NCBI GenBank assembly: GCA_001970955.1
Contig: MPUH01000380.1
Coordinates: 1 to 59,093 of the forward strand
DNA from: Stentor coeruleus
Taxonomy: Eukaryota > Ciliophora > Heterotrichea > Heterotrichida > Stentoridae
DNA length: 59,093 bases
Direction of reading: 5' to 3'
Part shown: positions 19,990 to 27,837 of the stretch, one piece after another
Layout of the letters: each line of letters opens with the position of its first letter
Position numbering within the stretch: the first letter of the stretch is position 1
Notes under the pieces: generated by a model
Database searches by the model: none
Seen by the model: the letters and a program-made list of their open reading frames with translations, nothing else
Told to the model about the DNA's origin: nothing
Program-made: the position numbers and the translations under genes

Positions 19990-20868
19990 CTAACTCTTTC
20001 TAATCTTTGTTTGTTTAATTGGCTTTCTTGATTTTTCTTTTCCTCGTTTGCGAATTTTAATAATTCGTTCAATTTCTACTTTAGCATTAGCAAATGTATT
20101 ATGACAATTAGGATCTTTTGGGCATTGAATAGCTGGATGACCAGTTTCATTACACAAATGGCACTTAAACTCATCCATATCTGCAATTTTAACACCTTCA
20201 GACTCATCAGGTAAATGAAACGATATAATACACCCAGGTGAATCTTTCTTATCATTTCCACAACACCAATAACTTAAATTATTCCATTCTCCAGCATGTC
20301 TTTTACATGACCAATTGAAATTATCTGTGTCCCTATACCATTTATGACAATTCTTACAAAACTGTTCAAGTCCTTTACTCTTATTCGACTCTAGTTTTTT
20401 CAGTTTTTTATAAGTTTTTTCATGGCTTTCCCACAATACTTTATTTATCGCTTGCTGAGCATCGTATTTAGCCGCAAAAGTTTCAATTTCCAAACACCCA
20501 ATATCAATTTCACTACATAAACTTTTAACTTTTTCCCTAAGAAACACTTTTGCTTTGTTTCTTTCGCTAACCAATTCAGCCATTTCATTAGATTTTTCCA
20601 GTGCTTTTTTAGCAAAGTTTTTATAAGCCGAAATATTAGACATAACTTTCATTATGATTTTTGAATTAATAGCTGATTTTGCATTTTCAGATACAAACTT
20701 AAAAGTTGTCATTACATATTTATCTATAGAATCTGCATTGACTAATTCATTTAAACAAAGATATGTGTTTTTCAGAGTGTTTCCAAGGATAATATTCATA
20801 GCANCATTGACTAATTCATTTAAACAAAGATATGTGTTTTTCAGAGTGTTTCCAAGGATAATATTCAT
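19990..20868 (-). CDS. zinc-knuckle protein with CHORD-like Cys/His domain (assembly seam at 5' end)
   Basis: The coding sequence is 269 residues if read from the ATG at 20797-20799; the block 20736-20803 is repeated after the N at 20804, so the same ATG occurs again at 20866-20868. The first ~140 residues are helical. A Cys/His domain follows: CKNCHKWY, then CKRHAGEW, YWCCGN and GCIISFH. This pattern (two Cys, an aromatic, C-x2-H, then YWCCG and C...H) resembles CHORD zinc domains and related ciliate repeats. A CCHC knuckle (CHLCNETGHPAIQC) comes next, then a lysine/arginine-rich tail. CCHC knuckles bind single-stranded nucleic acid; CHORD-like modules are protein-interaction modules. The combination suggests an RNA-associated adaptor, by inference only. 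Confidence 0.85.
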   Translation of the reverse strand: MNIILGNTLKNTYLCLNELVNXAMNIILGNTLKNTYLCLNELVNADSIDKYVMTTFKFVSENAKSAINSKIIMKVMSNISAYKNFAKKALEKSNEMAELVSERNKAKVFLREKVKSLCSEIDIGCLEIETFAAKYDAQQAINKVLWESHEKTYKKLKKLESNKSKGLEQFCKNCHKWYRDTDNFNWSCKRHAGEWNNLSYWCCGNDKKDSPGCIISFHLPDESEGVKIADMDEFKCHLCNETGHPAIQCPKDPNCHNTFANAKVEIERIIKIRKRGKEKSRKPIKQTKIRKS

Positions 20869-20872
20869 AGCA
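20736..20872. repeat. assembly-seam duplication around N (20804)
   Basis: About 68 bp covering the start of the zinc-knuckle gene occurs on both sides of the N at 20804 in nearly identical form. Collapsing it leaves one ATG and one gene. Confidence 0.88.
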
Positions 20873-20933
20873 ACAAAAAACGTGTTGTGATATCGGAATA
20901 GTACTTTCTGTTGGCCTAAGGATATTGTTGGAG

Positions 20934-21458
20934 TTAAAGATAATATATATATAAAAATCGGATATGATTAACAGCATGTTCTGATTCAACTAGAGTCCTT
21001 AAGTCTTGATTTTGTTCAGTTAAGTTAGCTTTTTCATAGTTTTCGGTATTGTCTTGACGAGTGTATGATGTTTGTTTAGCTTTTAATGTAAATGCTAGGC
21101 TTTTTCTTATTGTTATAGCTTTGATGTGTGATTCTTTTAAATCTTGGATTTTTTTACATATCAACTCTTTATCGTTGATTGTATCTTGAAGTTGAGAATT
21201 TAGAAAAGATAAGGTTGAGTAGGCAGAGTCTAGTTCAGCTTGAAGTTTAGAACTGATTTTATCGTTATTGATACTTTTTCTGAACCTTGGAGAAGTGTGG
21301 ATAAAAGGATCGTGTTTTGATTTGATGTAGTCACGGCTTAGAAGAGGAGATAGGTAGGATCTTAGGATAGTTGAAGCTGACTTTGGAGTTACACTTGATT
21401 TTTCAAATTTTCTGTTTCTTAGCCTATCTAATAGTTTTACATTTTTTTTGGGTATCAT
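20934..21458 (-). CDS. small basic coiled-coil protein, unknown
   Basis: 174 residues, ATG start (MIPKKNVKLLDRLRNRKF). The N-terminal 60 residues are basic and Ser-rich. Residues about 65-115 have a heptad-like pattern (KLQAELDSAYSTLSFLNSQL) predicting a short coiled coil. The C-terminus ends in a small aromatic cluster (FLYIYYL). No known domain. Just 66 bp separate its end from the duplicated start of the neighbouring zinc-knuckle gene. Confidence 0.65.
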   Translation of the reverse strand: MIPKKNVKLLDRLRNRKFEKSSVTPKSASTILRSYLSPLLSRDYIKSKHDPFIHTSPRFRKSINNDKISSKLQAELDSAYSTLSFLNSQLQDTINDKELICKKIQDLKESHIKAITIRKSLAFTLKAKQTSYTRQDNTENYEKANLTEQNQDLRTLVESEHAVNHIRFLYIYYL

Positions 21459-22096
21459 GGTTATTATAATGAGAAGTAATTAATCTATAAGATTATCAAA
21501 TTGATATAGGTTTATATTTTAAATGTAGATATAATGGCTTTTAAGTTTATTGTTTTAATAAATTTAGATTTTTGAGATGCCTTTAGAATATTATAATAGT
21601 AAAAACTGGAAATTTTTTAATTTATTTGCAATTATACAAATATTTATGTTAAAATTATTAAAATAACCTAGAAATTTTAAACAAGAAAAAGCAGCTATAA
21701 AATTTATCTAATATTTAAAATTCTTGTGAAATCTAAGTATTAAGAAATATAATTTTAGGTTTCTTCATAGCTTTTCTAATTATTGTTATTTTTAGTCGTT
21801 AATATAATGCCGGCTATAAAAAATCTCTTTTATTGACTTGGCTTTGATTATTGAATATTTTATATTTTTTCTTATTTAGTTATAAGTTTATTTTTTATAA
21901 GTAAATTTTCAAATATTTAAATCATGTACAACTATTTACCTAAGAAATACCAAACCCTTGATACAAAATAAAAGTAAATAAAACTCATAAACTGAAGAAA
22001 TTTTAAAACTAAGTAAGCATTCTGGTTAGGTATCCTTCAAGCTAAATAATGCTGAGTATATATCTTTATTTGATTTATGATATACAATATAATTCA
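21459..22096. other. divergent intergenic region, nothing seen
   Basis: About 640 bp between a minus-strand and a plus-strand gene, so it must hold both promoters. It is extremely AT-rich. No specific element could be identified. Confidence 0.5.
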
Positions 22097-23315
22097 ATGG
22101 GAAGCTGTGCATTAACTGGAAAAAAGGACAAAAAAGAGATAACAGCGACAGAAGCGTTTATATATAGCGTGCATAGTAAAACTAATAGTCTTATAAAATA
22201 TTATATCTCAGGGAAAATAGAAAGAATCGAGTTTCCAGAAACAGAAATTCTCCCAAAACATAGCGCTTTTACATATAGTCACCCATTTGTTTATATAATA
22301 GGTGGTTCTGATAGTGAAAGTGCTCTTAGAAATGAAGTTGTTAAAGTCAATATTCAAGAGATGTCTGTGGAATTCCTATCAACTTTGCCTACAAGCTCAA
22401 AGCATGGAGATGCTTATATTCATAATGATTACTTATATTATTTTGGAGGGATTACCATTCAAAATTATACAGCAGCACCCACATCATTTATGAGATTAGT
22501 AAAAGATTCCCTTTGTTGGGAAGTTTTAGGGGAAAATTTTAAATCGACTAAAACATTGAATATAAGCAATAGTCTTATGAGACCAGGAACATGCAAGATA
22601 AATGGTAGTGTTTATATTCTAGGAGGGTTGTGTTATAGATTTTCTAATGAAAATCAAGTAAATACTAATGTGTATTGTTTTGATTTAGATACATTAATTG
22701 TCACGCAAATACAATTTGAAGGTGTCAATTTAATCTCACCTAAATGCATACAGGCTCATGGTGAGATTTTAGTGCTTGGGGGCTTTGAAGGTAACGAGCC
22801 AAATTTGAATATTTGGATTCTTGGGACTAATATTAAAAAAGTAAGTGAGAATGGAATACCTATTAAAGGAAATAAACCATTTCATAAACTTGGAGGGTGT
22901 TTTATTATTGTAGGAAAAAATACTGTTAAAAAACTTAGGGAAGATAAACTTGTTTGGAAACAAGAGCCTCTCAACCTTAAAAATAGCACAAAAATTGGTG
23001 AAATAAAGATTGTTATCAACTCGAAAAGACTTCCTGAAGCACCTTCTAGAGTAACTATATTCCCAAATTACTTTGAAGAAACAGAAAAGTCAGCACTAGC
23101 AAGTATAGTTCGCCGTGAGTCACGTAAGCACTCACCCAGCAACGTTTTTAACTCCCAAATGGACTTCGACTACAGCTTAACTTTTCAAAAGCTTCCCCAT
23201 CGTGAGCTATCTGACATAAATTGACTTCGACTACAGCTTAACTTTTCAAAAACTTCCCCATCGTGAGCTATCTGACATAAATTCAATAGTGGACTCTCCA
23301 ATAGACAAAACCTAA
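22097..23315 (+). CDS. Kelch-repeat protein with N-terminal myristoylation-type sequence
   Basis: Start chosen at the ATG at 22097 (MGSCALTG) rather than the in-frame ATG 48 bp upstream, because Met-Gly-Ser-Cys is a textbook N-myristoylation site with an adjacent palmitoylatable Cys. About 385 residues. Kelch-type blades are marked by FVYIIGGSD, LYYFGGI, VYILGGL, ILVLGGFEG and CFIIVG, spaced about 45-60 residues, consistent with a beta-propeller that binds partners at a membrane. As assembled, the frame stops at 23222-23224, but the last 61 bp are duplicated (23162-23222 repeated at 23223-23283 with one base difference). Removing one copy extends the C-terminus to a TAA at 23313-23315 and keeps the frame. 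No BTB domain is present. Confidence 0.85.
23162..23283 (+). repeat. 61-bp tandem duplication at the 3' end of the Kelch gene
   Basis: Two adjacent 61-bp copies differ at one base (AAGCTTCC versus AAACTTCC) with no N between them. 61 is not a multiple of three, and the duplication truncates the Kelch ORF. It is likely an unmerged contig overlap or allelic join. Confidence 0.8.
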
Positions 23316-23365
23316 TATATGTAGAATGCCTAAGTTTATCTAATCTCTAAATAAAATTGCTAAGT

Positions 23366-23905
23366 TTATCCTCTAGGTCTCCAAACACCTCTACCACCTC
23401 TTCCTCCTCCTCTTGGTGCTCCTCTTCCAAACCCACCACCTCTTCCAAATCCACCACCACCTCTACTAAATCCTCCACCTCTACTCCCTCCTCTTCCACC
23501 TCTACTTCCCCCCCTTCCGCGGCCACCCCTGCCGCGGCTAGAAGTTTGTTCTGTGAATTTATTCATAGGAAATAGATAAGATGGACTCATAAACAATTTT
23601 GTACCTTTTTCAAGACTCTCAGCTTTCATATTCTTGTCAACTTGAACACTGAACATCTAAATAAATCATACAAAATCTGTGACAGGGCCAAGAACTTCAT
23701 CTACTTTCCCAACTTCTGCTTTGTTTTCCAGATATACTGTTTTACTAAACCATGGTACCTGGTCTACTGTAGCTTTGCAAAGCAGTTGATTTTCTTCAGA
23801 ACTGTGCAGAACTTCACCAACTTCTATGACTTCATCTGGAGGTCCTTCATCCCGTTGGTTCCTATAAGGTCCCCCTCGACTACTCCCACTCATAAACTTG
23901 ACCAT
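23366..23905 (-). CDS. GAR1: GAR1, H/ACA snoRNP protein, one 15-nt intron
   Basis: Two exons (23905-23672 and 23656-23366) separated by a 15-nt intron at 23657-23671 (GTATGATTTATTTAG); the spliced product is 174 residues. The central GAR1 core is clear: [17 protein letters not shown], then [29 protein letters not shown] across the splice, then a tail like [15 protein letters not shown]. The C-terminus is a long Gly-Arg-rich (RGG/GGF) tail of about 60 residues typical of GAR1. The protein binds dyskerin/Cbf5 in H/ACA RNPs that direct pseudouridylation of rRNA and snRNA and are part of telomerase. An N-terminal RGG domain is reduced to SSRGG. The whole family fold is accounted for, so the call and the intron support each other. 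Confidence 0.95.
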
Positions 23906-24018
23906 TTTTATTATGTTGCATCATAGATAATGTTATTCTATCTTTAACCTTAGATTATAGTCTAAAAGATTACCTACTATTATTTTTGGCTAAATTCTTT
24001 TATTAAATATTAATAACA

Positions 24019-25707
24019 ATGCTATCTAATAGAGGAGTAAACAGTCAAAATGTCATGAGCAGAATGGAGTGGTTCCGCGACTTAAAAATTATATACAACA
24101 AACTTATTTCTGAAGAAGATATCTTAACTCCTTTAGATAAGCAAACGATAATCAAAGAACTTAATTCTAGAGCTTCAAATCTAGACCTTAAAGATCCTGA
24201 AGAATATTACAAAAAATCAAAAGTCCAAGCTTTTTCCTTAGATGAAATCCTCACCCATATAAATTCTTTAGAAGAGCAAAGCATAAATTTCGATCAATTG
24301 ATTGATTCGCTTATATATCTTAGCATAGAAAAAAAACGAAAAGAGAAAAAACCTGAAATTCTTCCTGTGAAAAGCCAGAAAGCTGAAATCTTATCTAGCC
24401 AAAGCCCTAATGCTCGCCCTAGTAACCCAACTTTTTCTAATCCTCTAATTATAAACCCTCAAAATTTCAGAAAACCTAACGAAAAAATAATTTCATTATC
24501 AAAAATACGCAAAATAAGCCCTGAGATTATAAAAGAGCCAATCAAAGATATTAATAAGCCAAAGTTATATTGTGATACTCCTACTAGAAGCCCAACTATG
24601 GATTTGTCTTTCCCTGAAAGCAAGTATTTTGCATACCCAGAACTGAAAAACCAATCAAATCTCCAATATTTATCCTTAGCTGGAAACTCTATAGAAAATA
24701 CAAAATATGCTTTTCCTCAATCATTAATAGTCTTAAACCTAGCATCCAACAGAATCTCAGAAGTTAATTTTGAATCTGACCTGCCAAATCTTAGCTTATT
24801 AAACCTCGCCAACAACCAAATTTTCTTAATCTCTAGTACCAGCCCCTTCAAAAATCTTAAAGAGTTTTACCTTGCTAATAACTACCTTACAACAATAAAC
24901 CTTTTCTGCCACCTATCATTCTTAACTCTTCTTGATACTTCCAATAATGAAATTGATACTTTTGAAGATATAGCAGGACTTGTTATAAGCAAAAAAATCG
25001 GTATTCTTAAACTTAAAGGTAACCCTCTAAGCTCTAAACCCAACTATGAAAAAATCGTAAACAGTCTTTTGCCAAGGATATATTGTTTAGACCCTTTAAA
25101 CATAGTTGAATTATCTGCTTATAAAAACTTAGGTTCTTTACCTTTTTTGTCTACAAAAAACTTGTTAGATGAGGCTCAGGATAAAAACATGAATAAAATA
25201 AGAAGCGAAGTTTCTTTAGAAATTAAAGAAAAACAAAGTTTTCTTGGAGACTATTCGCCTATGGAAAAACAGAAAAGCAGTAAAATAACTAACACCCCAA
25301 CGTTTACAATGAATTTAAAAGACCGTTATGAAGGGGAAATGAAAAGATCCAGTTCGCAAAACAGATTTGAAAGGGTTTCAGTGCTAACAAATACTACAAA
25401 AACTTCGATTGATTTTACTGATCATGAAGAATTTAGTAAGAAAAGCTCAGATTGTTTTCTGGGACAAAGTATCATGGATATGGCTGAAAGGAGAATTAAA
25501 GTATTCAAACAGGAAAATAAGGGAAGAGGAAGTATTAGTGTTATTTCTAATGAAAGTATACAAAATATGGGAAAGAAAGTTTATGGAAACCCTATTGCAG
25601 CTATGATGATTGGTCCGCCTGCGGTAATGACACAGAAAATGAAAGGATCTAAGAAATCTCCTGCCTATACTAACCTTGACTTGTTTAAGAAACGTAGATT
25701 CAAGTAA
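24019..25707 (+). CDS. leucine-rich repeat protein (SDS22/LRRC-like)
   Basis: 562 residues. The N-terminal ~200 residues are helical and then Pro/Lys-rich. From about residue 210 there are about five LRRs of the L-x2-L-x-L-x2-N type (LQYLSLAGNSIEN, LIVLNLASNRIS, LSLLNLANNQIF, LKEFYLANNYLT, LTLLDTSNNEIDT, IGILKLKGNPLSS), capped by a C-terminal LRR-cap-like stretch ending in an RIYCLDP motif typical of ciliary LRR proteins. The last 190 residues are a Ser/Lys-rich tail. SDS22-type LRR proteins bind PP1 or axonemal partners; ciliates have many. The specific orthologue is not determinable by eye. Divergent from GAR1 with a 113-bp shared promoter region. Confidence 0.85.
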   Translation: MLSNRGVNSQNVMSRMEWFRDLKIIYNKLISEEDILTPLDKQTIIKELNSRASNLDLKDPEEYYKKSKVQAFSLDEILTHINSLEEQSINFDQLIDSLIYLSIEKKRKEKKPEILPVKSQKAEILSSQSPNARPSNPTFSNPLIINPQNFRKPNEKIISLSKIRKISPEIIKEPIKDINKPKLYCDTPTRSPTMDLSFPESKYFAYPELKNQSNLQYLSLAGNSIENTKYAFPQSLIVLNLASNRISEVNFESDLPNLSLLNLANNQIFLISSTSPFKNLKEFYLANNYLTTINLFCHLSFLTLLDTSNNEIDTFEDIAGLVISKKIGILKLKGNPLSSKPNYEKIVNSLLPRIYCLDPLNIVELSAYKNLGSLPFLSTKNLLDEAQDKNMNKIRSEVSLEIKEKQSFLGDYSPMEKQKSSKITNTPTFTMNLKDRYEGEMKRSSSQNRFERVSVLTNTTKTSIDFTDHEEFSKKSSDCFLGQSIMDMAERRIKVFKQENKGRGSISVISNESIQNMGKKVYGNPIAAMMIGPPAVMTQKMKGSKKSPAYTNLDLFKKRRFK

Positions 25708-26030
25708 TCATATATATAATATTATAGAATTATAATGTACTTTAAATAATCTTAGAAATCAAGAGTTGAGATAAAAATAAGCAAATATTAGCTAATTATT
25801 AAACTATACTAGTTAAGAATATTCTAANCTAGTTAAGAATATTCTAATCAATAAAACTAATATCTTCATAATGAAATCATAAAAATCCTCTCTCCAAGTC
25901 AGTAGCCTTTTAACACAATTTTTTAATTCCTAACACATTTTTTCGTTTTTAAATAATTCCTATATGATTCCTATTCAACCTTGCCAATATCATACAATAA
26001 GGCCTGATAAAACATGGCTCTTGATCTAAT
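25708..26030. other. intergenic with assembly seam at N (25828)
   Basis: About 320 bp. A 19-bp sequence (CTAGTTAAGAATATTCTAA) is present immediately before and after the N at 25828. Nothing else seen. Confidence 0.7.
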
Positions 26031-26600
26031 ATGATTAAAATGGACCGATATAAGAACTCCAAGTTGAAAATTCTAAATTTGATAGCTAAAAGAGTCAAGC
26101 TTTTAGCATTCCACACATGGAAGATAAAATTTCCAAGACTAAAATCTTCGAAAAAGCAAACAGTAAAGAAATATTCATCATTATGTTTATCCCCCGAACC
26201 AACTCCTCTATCTCTAATACTTGGAACTTCAAAAATTATTCACAGAAACACAGGATCCTATGCAGAAAATCCTAATTTTACAAGCACTAAGCATATATCA
26301 CATACAATAAAAAATTCTAGACAAACATCACCACTATCACTAAGTTTGTTTGATGAAATTAAGTCATCATTAAAAAGTAAAGCTGTAATTGGTGATTCTT
26401 CGAAAGATTTGTCAGAACAAAAAACCCAAGAAAAGTTAGGGAATTGTAAAAAACAACTTTTTCATTCAGGTTCTACTATAATTAAATATAGGCATAAAAG
26501 AAATAGCACTATTCCTGAAGGGGAATTGGCTGTTGTTTCTAGTAAAGTTATGAAGCAGAATGCCTATAAAGTTAATATAGGTGGTACTGGAAATCACTAA
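26031..26600 (+). CDS. small basic Ser-rich protein, unknown
   Basis: 189 residues, ATG start (MIKMDRYKNSK). The N-terminus includes RVKLLAFHTWKIKFPRLK, which resembles one Sfi1-like helix, but a single motif is not diagnostic. The rest is Ser/Lys/Thr-rich with several SP and TSP sites. The 189-codon openness and balanced codons indicate a real gene. Function unknown. Confidence 0.65.
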   Translation: MIKMDRYKNSKLKILNLIAKRVKLLAFHTWKIKFPRLKSSKKQTVKKYSSLCLSPEPTPLSLILGTSKIIHRNTGSYAENPNFTSTKHISHTIKNSRQTSPLSLSLFDEIKSSLKSKAVIGDSSKDLSEQKTQEKLGNCKKQLFHSGSTIIKYRHKRNSTIPEGELAVVSSKVMKQNAYKVNIGGTGNH

Positions 26601-27837
26601 ATCATTTTAAATATCAGAAGTTTGCTTAACCTATTGTGGCTTTAAATCACTTTAGGTTCTCAGTATTTAATAAACAAAACAACTTATAATTTATATAATT
26701 CGTACATCCTCCATAAATTATATATTTTCCTTCCAATAGCATAATATTCACTCCTGACCATCTTCTGTAACACCAAATTCCATATCTAAATTTCTTAATA
26801 AATTTTCTAAATTCCTCATAATTTTAATCCAAATTTTTAAATCACTTATAAACCTCTAATAAATAATCAAAAAAAAATACTTAAAAATATTGTCTTAATT
26901 ATATCAAACAAACTATTAGTTTCATGGACCTAAAATTAAAACAAAAAATTTATTTCAAATCACATCTCTTATAAAATATCTGCTTTAAAAAATTATTGTT
27001 ATGATCTACAATGTTGAATGCCTCACTGATTCTCTTATAAGTGGAATACCAACCAATAATTCTAAGAATATTAGATTACTTATTTTAAATTTTTTTTTTT
27101 TGAAGCTGTATCTACCACTGATATTTTTCAGGCCTCAGGTTGTAAATAAAAGTTTGCCGATATTATCAAGATTCCCAATTGAAGAATCTAACTTTCTAGG
27201 CTTTGGAACGGATATTTCCTAACCTGTTGTCCTACAAAGATATTCTCCATATCAAAATCCTCAATAAAAGCTTACATATATTTTCCTTATCATAGTCGAG
27301 CTACTTACCCTTCAACCTTCCAAGAAACCCTAAACCTCTACAAGGAAGTTAGAAAATATCAGTTAAAAACCTCTGTAGTTTTTATTAAAAAAAAGCATAA
27401 TCCAACAACAATTCATTCTTTATAGCTGAGAACTTCACCATCAATACATTTTCTGATGAGCAAGCTTCTATCCTAGTAACATTTCAAGAATTAGATGCTA
27501 TAAGTATTATCAATCAGTCCATTGTAAATCTTTTTCAACCCATAAGATAAAACTTCCCTCATCAAAACCAAAAAACAGTTCTTTCTCATAAGAATGAAAG
27601 CATTCAAGATATGGTAATTGATTACATTTTCCTATCAAAACAATGAGACTCAGCTGTTTTACAGAATGCACTAATGATAAACCATTTTATATTTTAAACC
27701 ACTCATTTACAAGAATTAGTGGCAATTATGGAATTCATCCTATTATATCGATTACTTAATCTTTATATATCATAAGCTAATCATATAAATTTATAGTTAA
27801 AATCTAGATAGCCACTAAGAAATATGGATATAATAGG
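26601..27837. other. intergenic gap with plus-strand coding relics
   Basis: A 1.2-kb gap upstream of the importin gene. From about 27000 on it holds protein-like plus-strand pieces (a 73-codon frame at 27001-27222, a frame near 27290-27420 and the relic at 27425-27775). The first 400 bp are G-poor on the plus strand with no feature seen. Confidence 0.5.
27425..27775 (+). pseudogene. decayed coding frame of unknown family
   Basis: About 116 codons in one frame with only three internal stops (TAA, TGA, TAA) and convincing coding texture (ENFTINTFSDEQASILVTF, KNESIQDMVIDYIFLSKQ). An upstream frame at about 27290-27420 (HSRATYPSTFQETLNLYKE) is likely part of the same relic after a frameshift. 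No 15-nt intron reconciles them. The gene cannot be named. Confidence 0.4.

Noticed and set aside
22049..22096. Upstream in-frame ATG of the Kelch gene
   Set aside because: It would add 16 residues of low-complexity sequence before the MGSC myristoylation motif, so the downstream ATG is favoured.
23357..23575. Ser/Thr-rich plus-strand ORF
   Set aside because: It is the complement of the Gly-Arg-rich GAR1 tail, a shadow frame.
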